64,000 bases of DNA from Lactuca virosa (Eukaryota; Streptophyta; Magnoliopsida; Asterales; Asteraceae). The notes below the pieces were generated by a model, which saw nothing but the letters and a program-made list of their open reading frames with translations, had not been told where the DNA came from and did not search any database. Every line of letters begins with the position of its first letter. Position 1 is the first letter of the stretch. A program made the position numbers and the translations under genes. The stretch covers positions 17,966,043 to 18,030,042 of the forward strand of contig CAKMRJ010003334.1 in assembly GCA_928212115.1 (NCBI GenBank), read 5' to 3'. Positions 11,237 to 23,050 of this stretch are shown here, in pieces.

Positions 11237-12741
11237 CTAGGCTTGTTTGTTTGATACTTGATGCAAACTTGTTGAAAAACTCAAGTTTTCTGCATTCTGC
11301 AGCATGAACTCGCCGAGTCCATGGGGGGACTCGCCGAGTCCGTGAGTAAATTCATCCTACTCGTCGAGTAGGTTCGTGAACTCGACGAGTAGAAGCCTCA
11401 GAATGCAGATTTTCGAGTTTTGTTGCTGGAAATGGACTAGAAACATTACCCTAAACTGTTTTGGTGTTATAAAACCTGTTTTAGATGGTGTAATGTTTAT
11501 GCTAATCCATTTACAATGGCTTATATCAAAATTGCATGATGATATGTGTTCATATGTTCTTGAAATTTTTGATATGATGTTCATGTTCTTATGAATTATT
11601 GTTAGATCATAGGAATTATTTGCTAAATTGTTTATTGATAATTCTTGATCATTTATGTGTTTTCATGGAGTCCATAATTTGTCCTCAAGTTATGGATTTC
11701 CAAAGGTCACTTTCATTTATGCACACTTAAAACACATAAGTTACATGAAAATGAAGAGTCTTCATTTTATGAACCTTTAATTCATAAGTTATGAAATGAA
11801 AAGTTTTGAATAGTTTCAAAACTTGTCCTCATGTTTTGGAATTTGTAAAGTTACACACACTTTAATATACTTTAATTCCAAACCCTTAGAGTTTTAAAAG
11901 TTAAAATTCAACCCTTATACTATTTATAACATTAATGGTTAATTATTATATATATGTATAAGATTAAGTCGTTTTACCGTTAGTAGGCCTCATTCACGAA
12001 GCCGGTCTATAAGGGGGGTATAAGGTTGTTGCCTATAAAATGGCAACTTAATGGGTGTCCATTCTCACCCACCGCTTCCTTGATCGGTGGAGGGTCGTTA
12101 GCCGAACGGGTAGGACAATGACTTTAAATTCTCATTAAAAGTATAATGAATATTATAAAGTAACTAAACCTTTAATAAATTCCCAATCTTAGTTACTTTA
12201 GGAAAATGTGAATATGGTGCTAACCCATGAAATTCACACTTTGTACCTTACCAAGTCGTTGGTGGAGCGTGTGTGGTTAACCGGCACACTAACTTGGACT
12301 AGTAAGGATCACGAAGGGTGACTTAATGTTTATCATAGATCGGTGGAGCGTGTATGGTTAACCGGCACATTGATTAGGTGATAATATTAAGGGTACCAAG
12401 TGAATTTGCATGGTTATTCACACCTTGTTTTGTGATCCTCGGCATCCTAGTCACAAAACTTGAAGGGCACAATCGAGATTGAAACATGCCATTGAAAAGT
12501 TCAATGAATCTCAAAAGAATCTAGGAATTTCAAAACCAATTAAACCTAATAATTCATTTCATTTTCATGGTGGAAATTGGTGAATCGTCATTCACCTACC
12601 TTCAAATATGTTATAGCTTAGATTACGGCATCCCTCTTCTAAGTTATAATATATTGTGTTGGATCCTAGCCTTAATATTACATTTGGGTGTATTATTAAG
12701 GATTTGATATATCTAATCTAAACTTGTTTTCTTCTTTTCAG
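11237..12741 (+). other. copia 2 leader with four ACTCG-N-CGAGT palindromes
   Basis: A long untranslated leader (1.5 kb) before gag. At 11308-11390 it carries four 11-base odd palindromes, ACTCG-N-CGAGT (11308, 11329, 11359, 11380), with C, C, T and A at the centre. A pyrimidine-rich run ending ttttcag sits directly before the gag ATG at 12742 and looks like a 3' splice site, so the leader may contain an intron. No ORF I trust. The block around 12020-12370 repeats a cggtggagcgtgtrtggttaaccggcacat phrase in two variants. Confidence 0.65.
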
Positions 12742-15618
12742 ATGTCTTCCAACAACAATGATTCGGGCTCTAACCCTACAGGCTCCTTTTCCCTCATGAA
12801 CCTTTGTGGGAGGGTCATCTTTGATGGTTCCAACTTCATGGATTGGATCCGGAACATCAGGATGGTCACTCGTTACGAGGACAAGGAATATGTCCTCGAT
12901 AAGGAGCTAAAGGAGCTTAATGAGTCCACTGCTACTCCTGAGGAGGTCGTTGAGTATCAGGCACATGAAAGAGATGCCACCAAGGTGGCATGCATCATGA
13001 TGGCCACCATGACAGCTGAACTCCAAAAGTCCTATGAGGATTATTACCCTTTTGAGATGCATCAGGATCTGATGGAAAGGTACCATCAGAGTGCTCGTCA
13101 AGAGCGGTATGAAATAATCTCCTTCATGATCACTACCTGTATGAAGGATAGCGAACCAATCACGAGCCACATGCAGAAAATGCAAAGGTATGTGGGCCGT
13201 CTAATGAAACTGAATGTGAACTTCCCTGAGGAGTTTGCAATTGATATCATTTTGCACTCCTTGCCCTTGTGTTATGATCAATTTCGTATGACATACCACA
13301 TGAACAAGGAGGAAGTCACACTCAGTAAGCTTCAAGGACTTCTGAAGACTGCCGAAAGTGGTCTTAAGAGTAAGTCGGTTACTACTCCTACTCCTACTAC
13401 TACCCCTGTTTTGGCTATCGGGCAAGGCAAAGGGAACAAGAGGAAGCACCCTTCGAAGGGTACCAAGGGAAAGTCCCTTGAAGGCTCCTCATCTGGAACC
13501 AAAGGTGGTTCTATCACTCCTTCTTTCATCCCTAAGGATGCTGAATGCTTCTACTGTCAAAATAAGGGGCATTGGAAGCGAAACTGCCCAAAGTACTTGC
13601 AGGATGTCAAGGATGGGAAAGTGAAACCATCCCATGCAGGTATTTACACTATATTGTCTAATAACTCAACATATTCTAATTCTTGGGTTCTTGATACAGG
13701 TTGTGGTATTCACATCTGTTGTGACTTGCAGGGCCTAAGAAGAAGTGAGGATGTGGAGCACGGAAAGATAAACTTAATCATGGGGAACAAGAAGGTTGCA
13801 CCTGTTGCCAAGATTGGAGTTTATACTTTGTTGCTAGATAGTGGTTTAAAGTTAGATTTGAATAAATGTGTGTACTCGTCTGAAATGGCGAGGAATATTA
13901 TTTCCTTTCATGCTTTGTACAAACAAGGTTTTACCTTTTCTTTTGATAATGAAGTTGGTAGTATTAATGCTTTCTTTAATAATGTTCTTTATTTTAAAGC
14001 ATTACCTTGTGATGGTGTGTATGAAGCTGTATCGGTTGTAGATAATTTAGGAAATAATGTATTATGTATTGATTCTTCTACTAGCTTGGATAAAGCATAT
14101 TTGTGGCATTGTCGTCTTGGACATGTAAGCAAGAAACGCATAGGCCAGCTCCAAAAGGATGGAGTCTTGGAGTCGTTCGACCTCAAGTCGGATGATAGTT
14201 GTGAGTCTTGTCTACTTGGAAAAATGACAAAATCACCCTTCACTGGTACTTGTGCAAGGGGTGAGGGTTTGTTGGACCTTATACATACTGATGTATGTGG
14301 ACCATTCAAAACCGCCACAAGGGATGCTAATCGCTATTATGTGACTTTTATTGATGATTTTAGTAGATATAGTTATGTCTACTTAATCAAACATAAGTCA
14401 GAAACTTTTGAAAGGTTTAAAGAGTTTAAACAGGAAGTAGAAAATCAATTGGGCAGTAACATTAAGATGCTTGGATCCGATCGAGGTGGTGAGTATCTTA
14501 GTACTGAGTTCCTCGACTATCTTAAGGAGTGTGGGATTGTCTCACAATTGACACCTCCCAAGTCACCACAGCTGAATGGTGTAGCTGAGAGGCGTAATCG
14601 AACTTTGTTGGACATGGTTCGCTCTATGATGAGTCGAGCTTTGCTACCAATCTCTTTTTGGGGGTATGCCTTAGAGACTGCCGCCTACATCCTTAATCTA
14701 GTCCCTACAAATAAGGTTGCCAAAACACCTCATGAAATGTGGACTAGGAAAGTTCCCAATTTGGACCATATCAAGATTTGGGGTTGCGAGGCTTTCGTGA
14801 GGCGCAAGACTCATGACAAGCTCGAACCTCGAAGTGAAAGGTGTATTTTCATCGGCTACCCACAAAAATCCTTTGGTTACCTCTTCTACAGACCCAATGA
14901 GAATGTGGTCTTTGTGGCTAGGAGAGGGGTCTTTCGAGAGAGAGAATTTATAAACCAAGGAGACAGTGGGAGGCAAATTGACCTTGAAGAAATTCAAGAC
15001 TCAATTGGTGAAGGAACCTCATACACTAGCAATCAAACTGGGGAGGAAATTCCTGTTGATCCAGTTGACGAGTCTATACTTCCGAGGCGTTCCACAAGGG
15101 TTAGGAACACACCTGAGTTTTATTATGGATTTCATATTACTACGGAAGGTGATACATTTATCAGTGACAGTACACTGGTAAATCTGGATGAACCTAACAG
15201 TGTTAAGGAAGCCATGGCAGGCCCAGAGTCTGCTAAATGGAAGGAGGCTATGGACAGCGAGATACAGTCCATGTATGACAATCAAGTTTGGAACTTGGTT
15301 GACAATGTACCAGGCCGTAAGACAGTCGGGTGCAAATGGATCTTCAAGAAGAAGACCGACATGGATGGGAAGGTGCACACTTATAAGGCTCGACTGGTCA
15401 CGAAGGGTTTTACTCAGACTCAGGGTATTGATTATGATGAAACCTTTTCACCAGTAGCAAAGATTAAGTCTATTAGGGTTATGCTAGCCATTGCTGCATT
15501 TCATGATTATGAAATATGGCAAATGGATGTCAAAACCGCTTTCCTTAACGGAAAGTTGGCTGAGGATGTTTACATGAATCAGCCAGAGGGTTTTGTCAGT
15601 GCAGAGTACCCCCAATAG
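12742..15618 (+). pseudogene. copia 2 gag-protease-integrase-RT (N part)
   Basis: Start is the ATG at 12742, immediately after a ttttcag run; the frame is open for six more codons upstream without an ATG. The frame runs to TAG at 15616-15618. Order seen: gag, then a CCHC knuckle CFYCQNKGHWKRNC near 13549, protease DTGCG near 13693, integrase zinc domain with LWHCRLGHVS and CESCLLGK, the integrase core with HTDVCGP (14287), SDRGGEY (14475) and LNGVAERRN (14575, catalytic E), and reverse transcriptase up to QMDVKTAFLNGK. The frame is lost at a run of five C (15609-15613); one extra C accounts for it. Everything before that point looks intact. Confidence 0.9.
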
Positions 15619-16522
15619 AGTGTGCAAGCTTGAGAAATCCATTTATGGATTGAAACATGCATCTCGAAGTTGGAATCTTTGTTTCGATGAGAAGGTCAAA
15701 GAGTTTGGTTTCTCAAGAAGTGAAGATGAGTCCTGCGTGTATGTCAGAGCTAGTGGGAGTATAGTTAGCTTTTTGGTACTGTATGTGGATGACATACTAC
15801 TCATAGGAAATGACATCCCAACCTTGCAGGAGGTTAAGTCCTGGCTTGGGAAGTGCTTTGCTATGAAGGACCTTGGAGAAGCTGCCTATATCCTAGGGAT
15901 AAGGATATTAAGAGAAAGGAGTAAAAGACTAATTGGACTTAGTCAGAGTATCTACTTGGATAAGGTGTTGAAAAGGTTCAACATGCAGAATTCCAAGAAA
16001 GGAGAATTACCGATCCAAAGCAATGCCAAACTGAGAAAGGCTCAGAGCCCGAGTACAAAAGATGAGATTGCTGAGATGAGTCGATTACCTTATGCTTCCG
16101 CTGTTGGCTTGATCATGTATGCTATGACTTGTACCCGTCCTGATGTGGCCTTCGCTTTGAGCATGGTCAGCAGATATCAGGGGAACCCTGGCAAGGCTCA
16201 TTGGACTGCGGTAAAGAATATTTTCAAGTACCTGCGGAGGACTAAGGATTGGATCCTTACCCTTGGTGGGAGTGATGACTTGAGAGTAATAGGGTATAGT
16301 GATGCTAGCTTTCAGACTGATAGGGATAACTTCCGCTCTCAGTCGGGCTGGTTCTTTACCTTAAATGGAGGGGCAATCACTTGGAAGAGTTCCAAACAGG
16401 AGACTGTAGCTGATTCGACTTGTGAATCAGAGTACATAGCAGCGAGTGAAGCGGAAAAGGAGACGATATGGCTGAGGAGCCTATGGAGATTTTCTGTGAC
16501 AGCAATAGTGCGGTTGCCTTAG
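15606..16522 (+). pseudogene. copia 2 reverse transcriptase (C part) and RNase H
   Basis: Continues the reverse transcriptase in the +1 frame after the C-run frameshift: KLEKSIYGLK, then YVDDILLIGN at 15782-15811 (catalytic DD), then RNase H with GYSDASF (D) and SEYIAASEAEKE (E). After TIWLR the frame veers into an unrelated tail. Compared with other copia RNase H domains, about a dozen residues are missing at this point, so a short deletion has also shifted the frame. Confidence 0.88.
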
Positions 16523-16737
16523 CCAAGGAACCAAGAGATCATGGCAGATCCCGACACATTGACAGAAAATATCACTTCATAAGACACAAGATAGAAGAGG
16601 GACTCCTCGTGGCAAAGAGGGTATCGTCAGATGAGAACCCTGCGGATCCCCTTACGAAGGGACTGACGAGGGTGAAGCATTTGCAGCATGCGAGACGCAT
16701 CGGGCTGAGGGACGATATTAGTTTTACAGATTAGATA
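16468..16737 (+). pseudogene. copia 2 RNase H C-terminus
   Basis: Overlaps the previous piece in another frame and completes RNase H: EIFCDSNSAVALAKEP (third catalytic D), then RHIDRKYHFIRH and NPADPLTKGL, the usual copia ending, stopping just after 16731. It belongs to the same broken polyprotein. Confidence 0.85.
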
Positions 16738-17573
16738 GTTATTACTGAAACTTGTAAAATGTAATCGACGTTTGATGATGAATAAAAGTTGTGATTTATT
16801 TATGAGTAAGGTGTTGCTATCATTGTCAATTATTTACTATTGTTTCAGCTTTGCATGTTTTGACTTCCAGAATAATAAGTTTATTCAAACTCTCCACAGT
16901 CGGTCATATGTCGGAAGTAGGTATGAATCAAGACTGTCATGAATTGGGATTGTAGATGACTAAAGGTGTTTAGCCATAGCAATGGTTGCTACAACATTCA
17001 TGCGTACTCATAAGTTATGAGTATTGGAATAAACCCACGCTCACTTGTATCACTTCATGGAATTTATCTCGAGTGATCGTGAGACGGAAATATCATATAA
17101 GTCTTCAAACCTAGAGATATGAGTTGTTACCTATGAGTTGGTTGTGCATTGATTGCACGTAAACGTATCAGTAACTTGATGTTATAAAACGTGTCTTTGT
17201 GTGCAATTCAATAAGTAGTAGAACAAGCATATGAGTCGAAGTTTATCTGTTCCTTCTAGAAATAGAAGCGATATTTGGGCCCCTCGATGATTTTGTTTTG
17301 ACCTATGTACCGGGCCCGGTCAGAACTAAATTGATGTGTTCGATTAAGTTCTTTGTCAAACAAATCGGAAATCGGGAAACAAACTACTGGACAATAAGTA
17401 AGACATTGTTCCATGTATTTGTCCGGCAGATATCATGAGAGCAGAGGATTATGTGATCACTTATCTAAAATGGCGCTTCATAGTTCAACAGAGTTTTCGA
17501 GAGCTACGATTGTCGGTTGGTTCCTGAAGCTATATAGGCAAATACAATTATCAGACTTATCCAAGTGGGAGAC
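16738..17573 (+). other. copia 2 3' untranslated region and polypurine tract
   Basis: Between the RNase H end and the 3' LTR. No gene. The purine run AAGTGGGAGAC (17563-17573) abuts the LTR and serves as the polypurine tract that primes plus-strand DNA. Confidence 0.75.
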
Positions 17574-18341
17574 TGTTGGATAAGGTGTCTAAGTCCATAA
17601 CTTATTTGGTATATACTTGACCCGACCCGGCATGGTCCATTTGGGTTGCACTTCACCCGAACTATTTATATGGATAACATTATGAGAAGAGTATATTTGC
17701 GGCCTACTAATATATTATAAGTTATAATATATTAATATGAAATTGTATTATTTGATTAGTATTGATCTTAAATTAATTATGAATTAATTTAGTGATCATA
17801 AGGTGACTAATTAAATAATGGGCTATTGTACTTATATAGTGTGGGCTAACACTCATAAGGAAATGGGCTAAGCTTGAATGGGAGTCCATGGATGATCCAT
17901 GGAGCTTTTAACCCATGGATCCTTGGAATAGGAAAAGACATGGGTTATTAGGGTTTGCATGGTTCATAACCCTAATCATCTACACTATATAAAGAGGCTT
18001 ATGGTGCTTGAGAAGACACTATGTGTGTGTGCATAAGGTGTGGCCGATTTCTAGAGTATTAGAGTGCTCTCTCATAAGTTTTCCAAGTTTGTGGTGATTT
18101 GTGATTTCCATTTGAGGCATTCACATTATTGGTGTTTGGCTCTCAAACTCCCAAGGAATCAACTCACTAACAAAGATATGTAATTCTTCTAGTATCTTTT
18201 ATGTTTAAAAGTACCCCTTGTATGCTAGATAGGTTATGAACCTTGGAAAATTATTTTGCATGTATTTTAGACAAACATAGATCCAAGGTTTCTAGGGTTG
18301 CATGAACACCTTAGGAGTGTTAGTTTGCTCAAAACCCAACA
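17574..18341 (+). repeat. 3' LTR of copia 2
   Basis: 768 bp, partner of 10456-11223; followed by the target duplication GAACT. Confidence 0.96.
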
Positions 18342-18346
18342 GAACT

Positions 18347-19187
18347 ATGTTCCAGATTTTACGAAACATTTGTTTCAGTACCTATTTTCAAAACTCCAAA
18401 TCATATTCATTTCATATGAGTGATCTTGATCAAACATTCGAAACCCACGATGTTTGTTACCCAACAAGATCCAGCATAAATTTTTTTCATGAATATGATT
18501 TTCGTGTGAGTTTACTTCGAATCCCAAAGTTACTTTAAACATTTTTCAAAACACACTTGTCACTAACTACACTGGTCAAACAAGTAATTTCTGTTACAAT
18601 TACTCACCTTATGTTAAGGCTGATATGTAACGAAATTTATTAAGCCACCTATGTAGCCTTACAAAAGATGCCCTTCGAAACTTCTCTACAAGTTTTCGAT
18701 TGTAATTCACGGGAACATACACAAGCTATTGATCATCTCTCTTGATGATTAACGAAGCAACCTTTGCCCGGGGTTTAACTGCATTCGTGTCAAATTAAAT
18801 TTTTGACATCACAAAATCTCAAAAATTTTATTTCATTGTTTCTTGTCTAACTTTCTTTGGAACACTGCACTTACGAAATCCTTGAGGTTCTGAGTAACAC
18901 CAACTCAGGCTGATGATTTCAAACATCTGGCATATGACTTCGCTTTTAATCCCAAAAGTGAAAGAGCCTAACTTCCATCCGAAGGAGTCCGACGATTACA
19001 ATTCTCTTGGTGCAAACAAAACAGGTTGTATTTCAATGACGTATGATATCATGTCTGGGTTTTATGGCGATGGGACAGTTACTTTGACGCATGGCTATTT
19101 CTACGGAGTAGTGGTCCGGTTTTCAAGGTGCCACGTCGGCAGTCATTAAATGCACATCCCGCTTTTAATTCAAACAGGAGTGTTACA
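18347..19187 (+). other. Sirevirus inter-ORF region, right part
   Basis: Continues the Sirevirus after the nested copia. No coding signal that I trust; short frames here have no start context or recognisable domain. Toward its right end there is a GCCACGTCGGC block (19130-19140) with an ACGT core, the kind of site plant bZIP factors bind, about 50 bp before a TATA box. Confidence 0.55.
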
Positions 19188-19195
19188 TATAAAAG
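19188..19195 (+). promoter_or_regulatory. probable internal TATA box for the Sirevirus third ORF
   Basis: TATAAAAG lies 93 bp before the ATG of the third ORF. Between them is a short leader with a CT-rich patch (ttctctcta near 19244) and an AACCCTAACA start context. Together with the upstream ACGT-core element this looks like an ordinary plant promoter. That it is used is inference. Confidence 0.5.
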
Positions 19196-19280
19196 GGGAT
19201 TCAAGGGTCTTTTGTCACTTTACGCATTCAAAGATAATTCCCAATTCTCTCTAAATTTTCAAGCTTTCAAAACCCTAACA

Positions 19281-22200
19281 ATGTCGAATACTGCTAATGT
19301 CAATGCTGAAACTTCTCAAACTCCAGAAGATATTACTTCCATGCCTATTATGAAGATCCAGGGTACCAACTATCAAGTTGAAGCTGATGTATCTAAGTAC
19401 CCTGAAGAATTGAAGATGCTCGTGATTGCCTTGAAGAATTCTGTTTTATCCAAGGCAATGTTCAATTCTTTCTCTGTACAGATTTCGTGGTTATCTCAGG
19501 CGGGATCAACAGCTTCAATCGCTAAAGCCTTTGATGCAGTCACGTTTAACCTAATCAATGACAAGAAGGTTAGACTTACAAAGAAACTCTTCTGTCAGAT
19601 TCTTGATATTCCAAATTCTCCACCGTATGAGGATTTTACTTATCCTCAAATTGTCCACATGTTCAACGAGATGGGACATCAACCACCACTATCCAAAATC
19701 AGTGATTTCAAGAAGTCAGGTCTTCCTAAGATTTGGAATTTTCTTTTTGGGATCTTTTTACGTTGCTTAACTGGTAGAACAGTGGGGTTAGACAAAAGAA
19801 GAATGGAGGTATACGCCATGGTTGCAGGGCTATACTATGATTTACCGGTAGATTATGCTTCGCAGTTATGGAAGGAGTTCAAGAAAAGTGTTGACAACAC
19901 GGACGCTGTACATGGTATTTCATGTGCAAGATACTGGAGTTTGATCTTGCAGTACTTCTACAACAAAGAGGGTATTTTAGTAGCCAATGACGAAGAAAAA
20001 GTCACTTTTCATGTATATAGCAGTCCAAAGGAGGTGATTGATGATGCTGATGAGTTCCCAAGTGTTGCTTGTATTCCTGATGCAATGCTAAAAAGATTTG
20101 ATCCTACGAACTCAGTTTTGTTGACTTATCTGCAAACAATAGATACCACAGTGACAACTGGTGTTCTATTGGAAAAAGAGAAGAATAAATCGAAAAGGGG
20201 GAAGAAGAATGAAGCTGGTTCTTCTGCAAAACCGGTGAAGGAAACGAAGCCCAAGAAGTCATCTAAGAAGAAACCTGTAATAGTCGAACAAATTGTTTAA
20301 ACGGATGTGTCTATCGCTGTTAAAGAACCAGTTACTTCACCTACTGTTGAAGAAACCCAAGAAAAAGAAATAATCCCTTCGAAGACTGGGGTTTTTCGTA
20401 GATTTAAGATGAGGTCTCGAAAATCTTCACCCCACGTTGTTAGTAAACCACAACATACACATCAAGGTGTATTATTCAGGGAAGTTCCAGCGCCTGTTTT
20501 TCCATCATCAAAGAAACGAAGGGCTGAAGATGTGGCAAAACAGTTGACACAAACGAAAACAAAGAAGTCCAGAAAACTTATCATTGCCACTACTTCAACA
20601 GAAGACAAAGAAAGAATTCCTGAAACTCCGGAAGTTGATCTTGTCAAAGAAAGTTCGATTCCTGAAGACATAAGTCTTATTCCACCCGAAGTTTCGCATG
20701 TCAAGTCATCTAATGAGGAGACACGAACTTCTGACATCACTGTAGACGTATCTAATACGGATACAAATGTTAACATGGGTGAAGAAGGTGCGAAGACTGA
20801 TGCTTAAGGTAATCTTAATGTCACTTCTGATATTATCGTATCTTTACCTCCAGTAACTTCTACAACTGATTCACCCACATTCAACAACATAATCAATACC
20901 CCTTTCACTTCCATCTTTTCTTCACAATCTACTGATCCACCCAAACCTACTTCACCTGTCGATGATAAAATGATGCTGGAGAATGAAACTGATAACGAAG
21001 GTTTTGGAGGAACTTTTGAAGATCTAAAGTTTGATGAAGAAGAAGAAAATTTTCCAGATCATATGTTGATGACCATGAAGCAGTACAAAATTTTGAATAC
21101 GAAGTTGAATGCTATCATTCAATCTCAAGCTGATTTTGGAGGAGGTTCATCAGTCTCAAGTCTGGAAGTTGATACTATGTTAAAGATGATGGAATCACGG
21201 ATAATCAGCAAAGTCTCCGGAATGGTGAAAGATTCCGAGTCCGTTATTTTGGAGAAGGTTGACTACACTGATCATAATAACGAACTTCGTATCAGATGAA
21301 TCTAAGAATACTGGTGAAGAAGTAAAGGCGAGTAAAGAATACTGGTGAAGAAGTAAAGGTCAACAGTATCAGATGCCCCACCTGCTTTCACAGGGGTGCA
21401 AGGGGGAGAAAAGATAGATGAATCTAAGAATACTGGTGAAGAAGTAAAGGCGAGTAAAGAAGATTCGAAGGTGGTGGGAAAAGTGTTTCCTTCGAAGATT
21501 CCAACTACAAAGCCTGTTATTTTATCTGCTGGTTCAGTTACTTCAACTGTGGTCACAACGGTTCCGATAACCAGATCAGTTATTAAAGGTGTTGTGATTG
21601 GAGAAGCTGCTGGAAGTGCTTCGAAACCAAAGATTGTGGTGGGAGAGTCTGAGTCTAAAGATAAAGGTAAAGCCAAGATCATAGAAAAGACTAAGGAAGA
21701 AAAGAAGGCTGAAGTGGATGCGGAGTTGGAAAGGATGAGGCGTATTCAAAGTGTTATGGCTCTTCGTGCACAAGACCCTGTGGGTTTGGAAAAAGGAGAT
21801 CCTTCGAAGCGATACAACTATGAAACAATTGAGGCAAAAGTCATGTTTGATCATATGTATTCATTCGAAAAGATGTCAAAACAGAGTTATGTGGTTTCAA
21901 ACACTGATGCAAGTTAGCTTGACTTTCCTATAAATGAAATGATGTTTATCATGCCTCAGTTTAAAGCAGAAACTATGTGTAAAGACAAAGAAGAAGGGAA
22001 GAAGATAAAAATTCGTTTTCATTCAGTGTTGGCGAAAGCACCTGAAGAAGTCTGGTCACTGTTAAAAATCAAGAAAGTTATAAGCATCAAAAGAGACATG
22101 GTTTTCGAAAATGTTATTCAGAATCTCAAATACACACTGATCAGATCAAATGGAAAAGTTTATGAGTTTACCATTCCTGATTTTCCGATAATGAACTTGT

Positions 22201-22682
22201 ATGATCTTATACAAGTTGCATTAATCCTGAAAGACAAGTCATTCTCCTTTCTACAAGAAACAGAGCCAGATGTTTTCCAACTGGGAGTCAAACACATCAA
22301 GATCTTTATTGAAAATTATTTTGAGTGTCTTGCTCAAACTGATGTGGAATTGGCTACTACGAAAGGTATTGAAATTACTGCACCAATGGCTCCTACAAAG
22401 AAACAAGTAGATCTGAAGAAATATGAAGATGGTGAAATCTGCTTAAAACCATTGGGGATTGTCTTCGCAAGAAAAGACAAAGCTGGTAGAGCAAAGCGGT
22501 TCTTGTTCCAAACGTGCGAAGTGGAGAGATATGCAACTTCTCAGTATACGAACTTAATTGTTCGTATGAACCAATGCAGGAAGAATAATGAAGGAGACAA
22601 GAAGGAGGTTAAGAAGGTCATTGCATGGTACACAGAGATACGAAGAGTGATGATGTATTCAATTCAACTGCTTACAAGTTGA
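19281..22682 (+). pseudogene. Sirevirus third ORF (extra 3' ORF), ~1,130 codons, broken by in-frame stops
   Basis: From the ATG at 19281 one reading frame continues to 22682. It is interrupted only by in-frame stops at 20298, 20805 and 21297, a local duplication at 21299-21360, and a stop at 21915; no net frame change is needed across 3.4 kb. The N-terminal ~300 residues form a globular block (KIWNFLFGIFLRCLTGRTVG followed by KRRMEVYAMVAGLYYDLP) that reminds me of the 'putative plant transposon protein' domain common in plant genomes. Next comes a Lys/Ser/Thr/Pro-rich low-complexity region, then coiled-coil stretches (near 21060-21290 and 21690-21760), then a second globular block (21939-22682). 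I see no signal peptide or clear membrane span, so 'envelope-like' is not supported by the sequence itself. Function unknown. Confidence 0.75.
21299..21360 (+). repeat. local direct duplication in the third ORF
   Basis: A block beginning GAATCTAAGAATACTGGTG, then an inner repeat of its tail, precedes the same block at 21419-21465. It is out of frame with the ORF, while the sequence on both sides is in frame. The junction lies at ATCAGATG, a short homology also found at 21368-21375, as expected for template slipping during reverse transcription. Confidence 0.75.
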
Positions 22683-22700
22683 AGACTTCGACTTTGATTA

Positions 22701-22713
22701 CAAAGGGGGAGAT
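22701..22713 (+). other. polypurine tract of Sirevirus element
   Basis: CAAAGGGGGAGAT directly before the 3' LTR; primes plus-strand synthesis. Similar runs occur at 7691-7803 and 21398-21411. Confidence 0.9.
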
Positions 22714-23050
22714 TGTAAGGGTAAATAGAGTTGTAATTAGTCGAAGGGTTTCATGTCTTCGAATGTACTGAGTCTTCGTATCTTATGTAATCTATTTTAC
22801 TAGGGCATTGTATTCAAAGCTTAACGCATAGTCCTTAGTATATTTTTGGTACGCTTTCCTCTCCTATAAATAGGAGTGTTTACTAGAGTCATGAACACGA
22901 GTCTTTACAGGATTGTCATTTGTACTCTGTAAAACTTGAGAGCGTAATAGAGCTGAAACAAGATCATATTTACATCTGTGCTCAAATCTCACAATCCTAC
23001 TTTGATCATTAAACTCTGATTCATTTCATACTCGATTCTTTGTTTCATCA
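22714..23050 (+). repeat. 3' LTR of Sirevirus element
   Basis: 337 bp, partner of 2113-2450, followed by the target duplication AAGTG at 23051-23055. Confidence 0.95.

Larger units (their letters stand above)
10456..18341 (+). mobile_element. nested Ty1-copia retrotransposon (copia 2)
   Basis: Two 768-bp LTRs (10456-11223 and 17574-18341) starting TGTTGG and ending CCAACA, a perfect target duplication GAACT (10451-10455, 18342-18346), a tRNA-Met primer site and a polypurine run. By eye the LTRs differ at about 7 positions, nearly all transitions, so insertion was recent. One gag-pol frame broken by a 1-base insertion in a C run and a small deletion. Internal gene order is copia. I cannot assign the lineage with confidence. 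Confidence 0.95.
2113..23050 (+). mobile_element. Sirevirus-type Ty1-copia retrotransposon with a third ORF
   Basis: A complete element by structure: two ~338-bp LTRs beginning TG and ending CA, a perfect 5-bp target duplication AAGTG (2108-2112 and 23051-23055), a tRNA-Met primer site and a polypurine tract. Gene order is gag, protease, integrase, reverse transcriptase, RNase H, which is copia order, followed by a long extra ORF. Large gag with coiled coils, WYIDSGCS protease, YVDDIIFGS reverse transcriptase and an extra 3' ORF all fit the Sirevirus (SIRE/Maximus) lineage. About 13 kb is its own and 7.9 kb is a nested copia element. By eye the LTRs differ at about 7 of 338 positions. Several frameshifts and stops mean it cannot be autonomous now. 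Confidence 0.92.

Noticed and set aside
20462..21854. Minus-strand frames of 90-126 codons
   Set aside because: Antisense of the Sirevirus third ORF; no motif of their own.
19281..22682. Calling the third ORF an envelope gene
   Set aside because: No signal peptide, furin-like site or clear transmembrane helix could be seen. Position alone is not enough.
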